Of a stretch of 64,000 nt of DNA, positions 33,595-41,935 are shown piece after piece. A model generated the notes under the pieces. It searched no databases. It was not told the DNA's origin and worked only from the letters and a program-made list of their open reading frames with translations. Each line of letters opens with the position of its first letter. Within the stretch, counting starts at the first letter, position 1. This DNA is from MGBC163016 sp964631345 (GTDB taxonomy: Bacteria > Actinomycetota > Coriobacteriia > Coriobacteriales > Eggerthellaceae), in NCBI GenBank assembly GCA_964631345.1, contig CAZVWE010000004.1, positions 1 through 64,000 of the forward strand, read 5' to 3'. The position numbers were made by a program, and so were the translations under genes.

Positions 33595-34992
33595 CTACAT
33601 ACTAAATAGACCGAACTGGGCGGCCACGTAGGCAACCAAGATCACCGCCACCAACACAGGGGCGATGAACCTGATCATCACTGTCCATGTCTTTTCCAAC
33701 TTGAAGGGGCTGGAAATCTTCACCTCATCAACAATGGCCTTGGGCTTGATGATCCAACCCACGAAGATGCAGGTAAGCAACGCCACTATAGGCATTAGTA
33801 CCGAGTTGGAGATGAAGTCGGCAAAGTCGAGCATGCTACTGCCAGCTCCCAAAGGCTCAATGAACGACAGCCCGTTGTAGCCGGCGTTTATGATGGCACC
33901 GGCAATCACCACGAATGCGATAACGATGCCCAGCGCCTTGGCGCGAGTGCACTTCATGCCGTCTTGCACGATAGACACCAGCGTCTCGGCAAGAGAGATT
34001 GCGCTGGTAAGCGCCGCGAATAGCACCAGCAGGAAGAACAGAAATCCCATGACAGTGGCCATGCCGCCCATATCAGCAAACACGTTGGGCAGCGTGATGA
34101 ACATGAGAGATGGACCTGCCTTAGCTGCAACGGCGTCACCCGAGCCCACCGCCACGAAAGCAGCAGATACGATAAGCAGACCGGCGATGAAGGACACACC
34201 CAGGTCGAAGAAACCAATGCGGGTAACAGACGAGGTAAGGCTGTCCTGTTTGCGCATATAGGAGCCGTAGGTGATCATGATGCCCATGGCCAAAGACAGG
34301 CTGTAGAACATCTGACCCAAAGCCGAAATGAATAACTCCGGCGAGAGTTTGCTGAAGTCGGGAGTCAGGTAGTAGGCCGCCCCCTCCAAAGCGCCGGGCA
34401 TGGTGAGGGTGTAGATGGCGATGCCGACGGCCATAATGATAAGTGCCGGCATCATCACTAGGTTGGCCTTCTCGATACCGCCCTTAACGCCCAAGCCCAC
34501 AATAATGAATACCAGAGCCATAAACACCAGCATCCAAATGTAGCTCTCCACATTGGATGTGATGAAGCCAGTGAAGAAATCGCCGCCATCGGCTAGCGCC
34601 TCAGGTCCATTTACGATGTACGCTGCCGTGTACTTTGTCACCCAGCCGCCAATGATGCAGTAGTACGGAGTAATGATGAAGGGCACTGCTGAGGCAAGCA
34701 CACCAATAAAGGCGTACTTCTTTCCAAAGGCCTTAAATGCCCCGATAGCGCTTTGGCCGGTTTTGCGTCCGAGCGCTGTTTCCAACAGCAGCAACGATAC
34801 GCCAAAGGTGAATACCAGCAGCACGTAAGTGAGCAAGAAGGTGCCTCCGCCATACTTAGCCGCCAAATAGGGGAACCGCCACATGTTCCCAAGACCTACA
34901 GCAGAAGCAGCTGCCGCTAATACAAATGCCCACTTGCCAGACCATGATGCACGGGCAGGCTTTTCCATGGCAGCTTTATTTTGGCTTTCCAT
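33595..34992 (-). CDS. Neurotransmitter:sodium symporter (NSS/LeuT family)
   Basis: An 11-12 TM Na+-coupled amino-acid transporter (465 residues). TM1 has the unwound signature AAAASAVGLGNMWRFPYLAAKYGGG (positions ~22-46), where Na and substrate bind. TM6 and the duplicated inverted-repeat architecture follow. The C-terminal TM12 is shortened, as in many bacterial NSS. The SD GGAG is four bases before the ATG at 34992; the frame runs further to 35070 but that stretch is not NSS-like. The gene is GC-richer than its flanks (36 of 60 bases G+C at 33901-33960) and has its own terminator, suggesting separate acquisition. Confidence 0.93.
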   Translation of the reverse strand: MESQNKAAMEKPARASWSGKWAFVLAAAASAVGLGNMWRFPYLAAKYGGGTFLLTYVLLVFTFGVSLLLLETALGRKTGQSAIGAFKAFGKKYAFIGVLASAVPFIITPYYCIIGGWVTKYTAAYIVNGPEALADGGDFFTGFITSNVESYIWMLVFMALVFIIVGLGVKGGIEKANLVMMPALIIMAVGIAIYTLTMPGALEGAAYYLTPDFSKLSPELFISALGQMFYSLSLAMGIMITYGSYMRKQDSLTSSVTRIGFFDLGVSFIAGLLIVSAAFVAVGSGDAVAAKAGPSLMFITLPNVFADMGGMATVMGFLFFLLVLFAALTSAISLAETLVSIVQDGMKCTRAKALGIVIAFVVIAGAIINAGYNGLSFIEPLGAGSSMLDFADFISNSVLMPIVALLTCIFVGWIIKPKAIVDEVKISSPFKLEKTWTVMIRFIAPVLVAVILVAYVAAQFGLFSM

Positions 34993-35143
34993 CGAACTCC
35001 GATCATCTAAACAACGTAATTTATAGATGCAGCACAGAATGTACGCACAAACAAATTGCATTAAGCGCAATTAAATCGCGATCAATGCATCCCGAATGCA
35101 TACATCAGCTTTGTGCCAGATGATTATAGCGATCGAACAACGC

Positions 35144-35992
35144 CTATCTGTAGTCTACACTCCACAAAATAAGGCCATTGGCTGGTGCATTCTGCCCAGC
35201 AGCTTTCCTGTCTTTTGCAGCTAGCACATCAGAGACCCAAATAGGGTCTTTATGCTTGCGACCAACTTCAACAAGGGTGCCAACTATTGTCCTTACCATA
35301 GAGTGCAAAAAGGCATTTCCTTTGATGGTTATTACCAAAATGTCAGACTCAGCTATTTTGAGTTCATCTATCGTGATTTTTTCAACAAACCTCATGGTTG
35401 TTTTGCCTTCGGCAGATGCAGCCATGCAGAAACTCTTGAAGTCATGCTCCCCTATTAAATAGGACGCTCCCTCGCGCATTGCTTGTTTGTTGAGGGTATG
35501 CGGTATATGCCATGTAAAAGCATTTAAGAATATGGAAGGGACATCTTGATTACAGATGAAGTATTTGTAAGTTCTAGCTTTCGCATCAAAGCGTGCAGAA
35601 AAACCAGCAGGTTGCTTGCCAATATCACGAATAACAATGTGGTCATCAGTGAGCGCATTCATTGATCTTCTAATCGTTTTAAGATGTCTGTCCTCTAATT
35701 CTTCAGGCGCAATTTCAAAACTAACGACTTGCCCCAACGCATGCACACCAGTATCAGTTCTTCCCGCGCAAACTGTAAGAACCTCACGATGAAAAAGAAG
35801 CGACAACGCATGCTCAAGTTCACCTTGCACAGTAGAATGCCCAGGTTGCCTGGCAAATCCACAAAATGGGGATCCGTCATATGAGACAACCATTGAATAG
35901 CTCTCCGGTGTAGACATATCTTCAGTAGACATATCTTCAGCAGACATACCCTCGGCAGGCAGATCCTGAGTGGTTATACTCTCGGCAGACAT
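35144..35992 (-). CDS. truA: tRNA pseudouridine(38-40) synthase TruA
   Basis: The 282-residue open frame contains a full TruA domain from about residue 34. Motifs are VVSYDGSPFCGFARQPGHSTVQGELEHAL (start SYDGSPFCGFARQ), the catalytic Asp in CAGRTDTGVHALGQVV, and ARTYKYFI. The first 33 residues are a pentapeptide-periodic stretch (MSAED, MSTED, MSTPE) encoded by 15-bp repeats. GGAG stands nine bases before an ATG at 35893 (MVVSYDGS), so a 249-residue form without the leader is also possible. It modifies the tRNA anticodon stem-loop. It follows dnaE by 12 bases. Confidence 0.94.
   Translation of the reverse strand: MSAESITTQDLPAEGMSAEDMSTEDMSTPESYSMVVSYDGSPFCGFARQPGHSTVQGELEHALSLLFHREVLTVCAGRTDTGVHALGQVVSFEIAPEELEDRHLKTIRRSMNALTDDHIVIRDIGKQPAGFSARFDAKARTYKYFICNQDVPSIFLNAFTWHIPHTLNKQAMREGASYLIGEHDFKSFCMAASAEGKTTMRFVEKITIDELKIAESDILVITIKGNAFLHSMVRTIVGTLVEVGRKHKDPIWVSDVLAAKDRKAAGQNAPANGLILWSVDYR
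35911..35985. repeat. 15-bp tandem repeats in the truA 5' end
   Basis: Two identical 15-mers (TAGACATATCTTCAG, 35911-35925 and 35926-35940) are followed by degenerating copies at 35941-35955, 35956-35970 and 35971-35985. In frame they encode five-residue MS(A/T)ED-like units at the start of the truA reading frame. Confidence 0.8.
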
Positions 35993-36004
35993 GTAAAGCT
36001 GGCC

Positions 36005-39000
36005 TTAGGAAACTGCTCGCCCGAACAGCTGAGTAATCTGCTTACGTAATACCGCAGATTCTGAATCCACTTTGATCGGAAGTTCGGCTCTAAACTTACG
36101 ACCATCTTCTTGGCGAACCAAAAGAACAACACCATCACGGCCAGGGAAGGACTTCAAGATATCACTTAGTCTCATAGATTTGACTTGGTCAAATTCCGCT
36201 GACTTCAGCTTAATCTCTAAATGCCCTGATCCTTTGCTCTTCTTGGCGTCAGCATCAGTTAGGGTCAGCTCATCAATCTTATTTGCAATTATCTGTGAAC
36301 CGCGATCGGTTACTTCGAATTTTCCACGAATTTTAACAATAGCATCTTCACGGAGAACATTTGCTACCTTCGAATAGTCAAAGACAATACAATCCATGAT
36401 GCCGCTAACATCTTCTAGCTGGAAGTTCGCCATCAATTCGCCATTGCGCTTGGGTCTAGTTGAAACATTTGAAATAAGCCCCACAAAAGTGCCATTAGGG
36501 ATGTCTTTTTTAGAATCATTTAGCTCGCCCATCGTAAACTTTGACATCTTAGCAATTGCGTTCTCATAAGGAGATAACGGATGATCCGAAACGTAAATTC
36601 CTAAAACTTCCTTTTCGAATTTCAGGAGTTCGCGCTTTTCCCACTCAATACCATCGGGAGCTGGAATTTCAATTTCAAAACCAGAATCCTCAACATCTGC
36701 AAACATATCAAACATAGATACTTGGCCACAGTCGGTATCGCGTTGACGCTTTGCAGCCTCTTCAATAAGCGGCGTTTCTGAGCAGAAATACATCAACTGA
36801 CGGCGCGTATATCCAGTTGAGTCAAACGCACCGGATTTAATTAGAGCTTCAATTGCTTTTCTGTTCACTACATGGTTATCAATCCTGTTTACAAAGTCAT
36901 GCAGTGAGCTAAACGATCCTGACTTTTCACGCTCAGCAACGATTACCTCTGCAACATTTCTACCGATTCCACGCACGCCCATAAGGCCAAAGCGAATTCC
37001 AGCCTCAACTGGCGTGAACTCAACATTTGAGGAATTTACATCAGGCGGCAATACCGGAGTTCCATTGTGATTGCAGCTTGCAATGTAGTGAATCAGTTTG
37101 TCAGTTTTTCCCATGTAGCTGGAAAGCACAGCAGCCATGTAGTCATTCGGATAGTATGCCTTCATGTATGCAGTACGCATAACCAAAATCGCATAAGCTG
37201 CAGAGTGCGATTTGTTAAACGCATACTTCGCAAACTTTTCAGCGTCGGTCCAAATCTGCTTTGCAATTTCTAACGAAAAGCCATTATCAACAGCGCCAGA
37301 GTTCCAATCCTCTTGGAGCTCTTTCATTACATCAAGCTTCTTTTTACCCATAGCCTTACGAAGCTTGTCAGCTTTTCCAGCAGAAAACCCTGACATGGCC
37401 ATTGAGATCTGCATGATCTGTTCTTGATAGACCATCGTGCCATAGGTTTCTTCAAGGATAGGACGCAGGCGGTCGTCGTAATAATGAACAGCTTTCCTGC
37501 CGCTTGCAACTTCCACATAGTCATCAACCATTCCAGACTCAAGAGGACCTGGGCGGTTAAGAGCAATGGATGCAACAATATCTGAAAATCGACTCGGTGG
37601 AAGACGCTTGAAAAGACTTACATACAGAGCACTTTCAACCTGGAAAAGTCCATCCATGTTACCTGAGCGCATAAGCTTGAAGGCTTCTTCATCGTTGGTT
37701 GGAATTTCTTCAGGAATGATCTTTTTACCTGTACGAGCCTCGACATTCCTACATGCACGAGAAAGCACACCGAGTGTTCTAAGACCCAAGAAGTCCATTT
37801 TCAAAAGCCCAAGCTCTGGTGTGTAATGACCATCGAACTGGGTGATAATAAGGCCATCTTTGGTATCGCGTTTCATGGGAACGTGATCAGACATTGGGTC
37901 GCGACAGATGATGGTTGCGCAAGCATGTACACCTTCTCCGCGCACATGACCTTCAATCGCAAGCGCAGCATCTAAGACAATGCGTGTTTCCTCTTCGTTA
38001 TCATATGCTGCCTTCATCTCGGCATTTTTTTCCATCGATTCCGCAATGCTTATGCCTAGCTCATCAGGAATCATTTTCGCAATGCGGTCACCTGTAGAGT
38101 ACGGATACCCCAGCACGCGCGCTGCATCCCGAATGGCATTTTTTGCCTGCAATACACCAAATGTGATCACGTTTGCCACATGATCTTCGCCATATACGTC
38201 TTTAATATGCTCAATAACTTCACCGCGGCGTTCATCGTCGAAGTCAACGTCAATATCAGGCATCTCCACACGTTCAGGCGATAAGAAGCGCTCAAATAGA
38301 AGACCATTCGATAGCGGATCAAGGTCGGTAATACCCATCGCATAAGCAACAATTGCGCCTGCCGCTGATCCACGACCAGGGCCAACACCGATACCTTGCG
38401 AGCGCGCCCATTCGATATATTCCTGAACAATCAAGAAGTAGGCCGGAAACCCTTGTTGAATAATGACAGACATCTCATAGTCTGCACGCTCTTGCACTTC
38501 TTGAGGTACTGGATCCCCGTATCTACGAACAAGGCCTTCCTGTACGCGCTTTCTAAACCAGGACTCATCAGTCTCCCCTTCAGGAAGCGGAAACTTAGGA
38601 AGGATAATCTCACTTTCAAGCTCTACGTTGCACTTCTCAGCAACCTCAATGGTGTTATCGCATGACTCGGGAAAATCGGCCAGAGCTTCACGCATCTCCT
38701 CTTCGGTCTTCATGTAGAACTGGTCGTTTTTAAACTTAAAGCGATCAGGGTCCGATAAATTAGACTTCGTACCTACGCATAGAAGAATGTCTTGTGCATA
38801 AGCATCTTCCTGTAAAAGATAATGAAAGTCGTTTGTGGCTATAGTCTTAAGACCTGCATCTTTTGCAACGCGAGCAAGTTGCTTATTAAGCTCAGTTTGA
38901 GATGTTCCGTTGTCGGTTTTTATTCCTTGGTTTTGCAGTTCGATATAAAAGTCGCCCTCGTCAAAACATGACGCGAATGTATGAGCCCATTCCAAAGCCT

Positions 39001-39469
39001 GCTCGTATTGGCCATTATCAAGCATCTGCGGAATGATGCCTGCAATACAGGCAGACGACCCGATTATCCCATGGCCATACTTTTTCAACTGAGACAAGGT
39101 AGTGCGAGGGTTGTAGTACTTATTGTCAACATTTGATTCCGAAACCAACTTTAAAAGGTTGTGATAACCCTCATTTGTCTTTGCGAGTAAAAGCAAATGG
39201 AAAAGCTCCGGACGTCTGTCACGCTTTAGTTCCTCATCTGTTGTGAAGTAAACTTCGCATCCATATATCGGCTTTACGCGAATACCCGTTTCCTTCTCAA
39301 CCGCATCACACGAATCGCGAAGTTCAACCATTCCATGCATGACACCATGATCTGTTACAGCAACTGCTGGCATCCCCAAATCAGCTGCACGACGTACCAT
39401 ATCTTTTATATGTGTTATGCCATCGAGCAGTGAATACTCGGTGTGATTGTGTAAATGGACAAACGCCAT
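36005..39469 (-). CDS. dnaE: DNA polymerase III alpha subunit
   Basis: A 1154-residue replicative polymerase of the DnaE type. The PHP domain comes first (FVHLHNHTEYSLLDG, with VTDHGVMHG), then the C-family polymerase core (GVGPGRGSAAGAIVAYAMGI; catalytic Asp in MPDIDVDFDDERR), the beta-clamp-binding and HhH regions (RKAIEALIKSGAFD), and an OB fold with a short C-terminal domain. It starts at the first ATG, divergent from the YfcE-like gene. The gene appears intact. Confidence 0.98.
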   Translation of the reverse strand: MAFVHLHNHTEYSLLDGITHIKDMVRRAADLGMPAVAVTDHGVMHGMVELRDSCDAVEKETGIRVKPIYGCEVYFTTDEELKRDRRPELFHLLLLAKTNEGYHNLLKLVSESNVDNKYYNPRTTLSQLKKYGHGIIGSSACIAGIIPQMLDNGQYEQALEWAHTFASCFDEGDFYIELQNQGIKTDNGTSQTELNKQLARVAKDAGLKTIATNDFHYLLQEDAYAQDILLCVGTKSNLSDPDRFKFKNDQFYMKTEEEMREALADFPESCDNTIEVAEKCNVELESEIILPKFPLPEGETDESWFRKRVQEGLVRRYGDPVPQEVQERADYEMSVIIQQGFPAYFLIVQEYIEWARSQGIGVGPGRGSAAGAIVAYAMGITDLDPLSNGLLFERFLSPERVEMPDIDVDFDDERRGEVIEHIKDVYGEDHVANVITFGVLQAKNAIRDAARVLGYPYSTGDRIAKMIPDELGISIAESMEKNAEMKAAYDNEEETRIVLDAALAIEGHVRGEGVHACATIICRDPMSDHVPMKRDTKDGLIITQFDGHYTPELGLLKMDFLGLRTLGVLSRACRNVEARTGKKIIPEEIPTNDEEAFKLMRSGNMDGLFQVESALYVSLFKRLPPSRFSDIVASIALNRPGPLESGMVDDYVEVASGRKAVHYYDDRLRPILEETYGTMVYQEQIMQISMAMSGFSAGKADKLRKAMGKKKLDVMKELQEDWNSGAVDNGFSLEIAKQIWTDAEKFAKYAFNKSHSAAYAILVMRTAYMKAYYPNDYMAAVLSSYMGKTDKLIHYIASCNHNGTPVLPPDVNSSNVEFTPVEAGIRFGLMGVRGIGRNVAEVIVAEREKSGSFSSLHDFVNRIDNHVVNRKAIEALIKSGAFDSTGYTRRQLMYFCSETPLIEEAAKRQRDTDCGQVSMFDMFADVEDSGFEIEIPAPDGIEWEKRELLKFEKEVLGIYVSDHPLSPYENAIAKMSKFTMGELNDSKKDIPNGTFVGLISNVSTRPKRNGELMANFQLEDVSGIMDCIVFDYSKVANVLREDAIVKIRGKFEVTDRGSQIIANKIDELTLTDADAKKSKGSGHLEIKLKSAEFDQVKSMRLSDILKSFPGRDGVVLLVRQEDGRKFRAELPIKVDSESAVLRKQITQLFGRAVS

Positions 39470-39693
39470 ATCTTGAGCCTCTTATTCTATTTATATGCGT
39501 TCTATTGTGTTTTTGGTTGCGTTTCGCATAGATTTACGATAGACCGTAATCATAGCAAGATTAGGTTTGCTTGACACCGGCAAATATGATTTTATGCAAA
39601 GCTCTCCACAATATTTTGAGATTGCTTTTGAATTTGCTATTAAGAATGAAAAGTAAATTAGAAGTATTAATTCAACATTAAAAAGGATACGCA

Positions 39694-40317
39694 ATGGCAA
39701 CATCTCGACTGGCTGTAATAAGCGATACACATGGAACACTTCCTGATGCAGTTTTTGACTTATTTAATGGAGATTGGAGTCAAGAAGATCTTCATCAAGC
39801 AATAATAAAAGCCACCACAGTAAAGCAAGGTAAAAACGGAGACATCAGTTTAGTCGAAACAAACGATTCGCTAATTAAACCATGCAAAGCAGACATGATA
39901 GTTCATGCAGGAGATATAGGATCTCAAAGCATACTGGATCAACTAGAGGCAATAGCACCAACAATTGCTGTTCTTGGCAACAATGATTACGAACGCTTAA
40001 TATGCAGTGATGGAGAAGTTAAAGATTACCGAAGCTTTAAAGCTTATGGAGTAGAAGTCTTCGTTCAACACATTCCGCAGGATATGGAAATTTCACTTCA
40101 AGGTCGCCCTCCTCTTCGACCTGCAGTGGTCAAACATGCAATAGACTTAGCTATACACGGTCATACACACGTTCCACGATTGGAAGTGTCTCATTCACGC
40201 ATTACACTCTGCCCAGGTTCCCCCACGCGTGCAAGAAATAACAGTGGGCACACATGCGCATTGGTGGATATTGAAAACGGAGAAATAAAACAACTTGCGC
40301 TTATTCGCTTACCTTAA
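39694..40317 (+). CDS. YfcE/MJ0936-type metallophosphoesterase
   Basis: A 207-residue calcineurin-like phosphodiesterase. Metal-binding motifs are in order: VISDTHG (D-x-H), VHAGDIGS (GD), VLGNNDY (GNND) and IHGHTHVPRLE (GHTH), ending with the LCPGSPTRAR loop. Relatives hydrolyse phosphodiesters with two metals. A ~40-residue insertion (about 25-65) between the first two motifs is longer than in YfcE. The SD AAAGGA precedes the ATG. A TTGACA hexamer at 39571-39576 could be its -35, without a clear -10. Confidence 0.85.
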   Translation: MATSRLAVISDTHGTLPDAVFDLFNGDWSQEDLHQAIIKATTVKQGKNGDISLVETNDSLIKPCKADMIVHAGDIGSQSILDQLEAIAPTIAVLGNNDYERLICSDGEVKDYRSFKAYGVEVFVQHIPQDMEISLQGRPPLRPAVVKHAIDLAIHGHTHVPRLEVSHSRITLCPGSPTRARNNSGHTCALVDIENGEIKQLALIRLP

Positions 40318-40327
40318 ACACTAAGAA

Positions 40328-40358
40328 GGCAGGTTAATCCACACAGACTTAACCTGCC
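40328..40358. terminator. Hairpin between convergent genes
   Basis: A perfect 10-bp inverted repeat (GGCAGGTTAA at 40328-40337, TTAACCTGCC at 40349-40358) with an 11-base loop, located between the stops of the YfcE-like gene and the ABC ATPase. It is symmetric and probably ends both transcripts, although neither side has a long T-tract. Confidence 0.6.
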
Positions 40359-40372
40359 ATGACCACAAATAA

Positions 40373-40978
40373 CTAAATATCAATACATCGTGTAGCTAAA
40401 GATTTTCCTAATGCATCTGAGTGTGTAGTTATAAGTAATCCCAAATTGCGTTTTTCTGCTTCTTCTTTCAATACATGCCAGATGCGCGCCTGGGTTAATG
40501 CATCGAGCATTGTAGTTACCTCATCGGCTATCAAATACCTTGGATTTGCCAATAAAGCACGTGCGATACAAAACCTTTGCATCTCCCCACCAGATAGTTC
40601 ATGCGGAAATCTTGCCATCCACTTTTCTTTAATCCCAAGATGTTTCACCAAATGCTCAGGGAATTCATATGAGTTACCATTAGCCTCTTTCAAGCTATCT
40701 TTCATGCGCATGCGCGGATCCAGTGCAAGTTCTGGATGCTGTCCCACATATTGGACAGGTGAAATTCCTGTCTTTGGCAAAGGCTGACCGTCAACAAAAA
40801 CGTATCCAGATTGCGGCAATAAATATCCGGACAACAACTGGCATAATGTAGTTTTCCCGATTCCTGACTTGCCACGTAGCCACACAATTTCTCCTGGATT
40901 TATCTCAAGGCTCACACCATTGATAATCCGATTTGCTTTTAGCGAATATGCAAATGATATGTTTTGTGCTTCGAGCAT
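40373..40978 (-). CDS. Nickel/oligopeptide ABC transporter ATPase, second subunit
   Basis: A 201-residue ABC ATPase. Walker A is GKSGIGKTT (about 35-43), the Q-loop YVGQHPELALDP, the signature LSGGEMQRFCIARAL, Walker B YLIADEVTTMLDA and the switch His TTHSDA. It lacks the C-terminal oligopeptide/dipeptide tail of NikE/OppF. It pairs with the ATPase just upstream (the genes abut) to power the importer. The last gene of the five-gene operon. Confidence 0.9.
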   Translation of the reverse strand: MLEAQNISFAYSLKANRIINGVSLEINPGEIVWLRGKSGIGKTTLCQLLSGYLLPQSGYVFVDGQPLPKTGISPVQYVGQHPELALDPRMRMKDSLKEANGNSYEFPEHLVKHLGIKEKWMARFPHELSGGEMQRFCIARALLANPRYLIADEVTTMLDALTQARIWHVLKEEAEKRNLGLLITTHSDALGKSLATRCIDI

Positions 40979-41884
40979 TTACAAGTGCGCCTCCGCATCC
41001 ATATTTTCATGAAGACCCTGCTCTGGCATTGCGTTTAATAACGCTTGTGAAAACGGATGTCGCAAATTGCTCATTAATTCATTCATAGACGTAAATTCTC
41101 GAGCATCAAATTCTTCAACAACTGTGCCGTCTGCAAACACAGCGATTCGATCTGCATATTTCAGAGCAAGTGCAATATCGTGCGTAATCAATAGCACCCC
41201 ACAACCGCCTGCCGCAAGCGCCCTCAAATCCATCATAGCCTGATCTGCGAGTTTTGCATCAAGGCCTGGAGTTGGTTCATCTGCAACCAAAAGTTTTGGA
41301 TTTTCCATCAACTCACAACACAAAAGCACACGCCGCGCCATTCCACCTGAAAGCTCATGTGGAAACATCTTCTCAACGGAGGGCTGTAGCCCATAGCGCG
41401 CAAACAGTTCCCTTTGCCTTTTCACGCAAGCATCCAATCCAATACGATTCTTAGCAACTAGGCGAACCTGTTTGCCGACTCTCATCAAAGGATCAAGCGC
41501 ATTAACGCTCTGCGGAATATAGGCTATGTTATGCCCTCTGAGATTAGCGAGCGCCGATGCATCTAATGTGCGCCCCTCAAATTCAATAGTTCCATATACA
41601 GTTTCATTAGGATCAAATATGCCAAGTATAGCATCAGCCAAAAGCGTCTTTCCCGAACCGGATGCTCCCACTATTGCCACAAGTTCTCCAGCGCCAACCT
41701 CTAAAGAAAGACTATTGATCACGTTGGTATCTATCTGATCGGATGAGAAATTATGGCCTTTTTTTACATCGTACATGCGAAATGAAATTGTGAGATTTTT
41801 AACAGAAAGCAGTGGAGTTTTTTCCTGTGCTGCCACTTGCTCTTCCAATTGAGCGGTAGCTTGTTCTTCCAATTGAGCTGCCAC
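40979..41884 (-). CDS. Nickel/oligopeptide ABC transporter ATPase, first subunit, with repeat-encoded N-terminus
   Basis: A 301-residue ATPase from a GTG. Walker A is GASGSGKT, Q-loop YIPQSVNALDP, signature ELSGGMARRVLL, Walker B LLVADEPTPGLD and switch ITHD; it is NikD/OppD-like. The GTG at 41884 has AGGAG nine bases upstream. But the octapeptide repeat of its N-terminus continues in the same frame for two more units above the GTG, up to a TGA at 41932-41930. A better-placed ATG (41933, AGGAG five bases before it) is one frame off, with an A8 run (41912-41919) in between; seven As would join them. The native start is therefore uncertain. Confidence 0.88.
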   Translation of the reverse strand: MAAQLEEQATAQLEEQVAAQEKTPLLSVKNLTISFRMYDVKKGHNFSSDQIDTNVINSLSLEVGAGELVAIVGASGSGKTLLADAILGIFDPNETVYGTIEFEGRTLDASALANLRGHNIAYIPQSVNALDPLMRVGKQVRLVAKNRIGLDACVKRQRELFARYGLQPSVEKMFPHELSGGMARRVLLCCELMENPKLLVADEPTPGLDAKLADQAMMDLRALAAGGCGVLLITHDIALALKYADRIAVFADGTVVEEFDAREFTSMNELMSNLRHPFSQALLNAMPEQGLHENMDAEAHL

Positions 41885-41926
41885 TTGTTTTTTCTCCTGG
41901 GCTGTCTCTTGTTTTTTTTGCTGAGC
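41831..41926. repeat. Four 24-bp tandem repeats at the 5' end of the ABC ATPase gene
   Basis: Four 24-base units (41926-41903, 41902-41879, 41878-41855 and 41854-41831), plus a partial fifth. In the ATPase frame they encode AQQKKQET, AQEKKQVA, AQLEEQAT, AQLEEQVA, then AQEKTP. Codon-level conservation of the octapeptide shows that the stretch above the GTG was once, or is, translated in the ATPase frame. Confidence 0.85.
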
Positions 41927-41935
41927 AATTCATAA

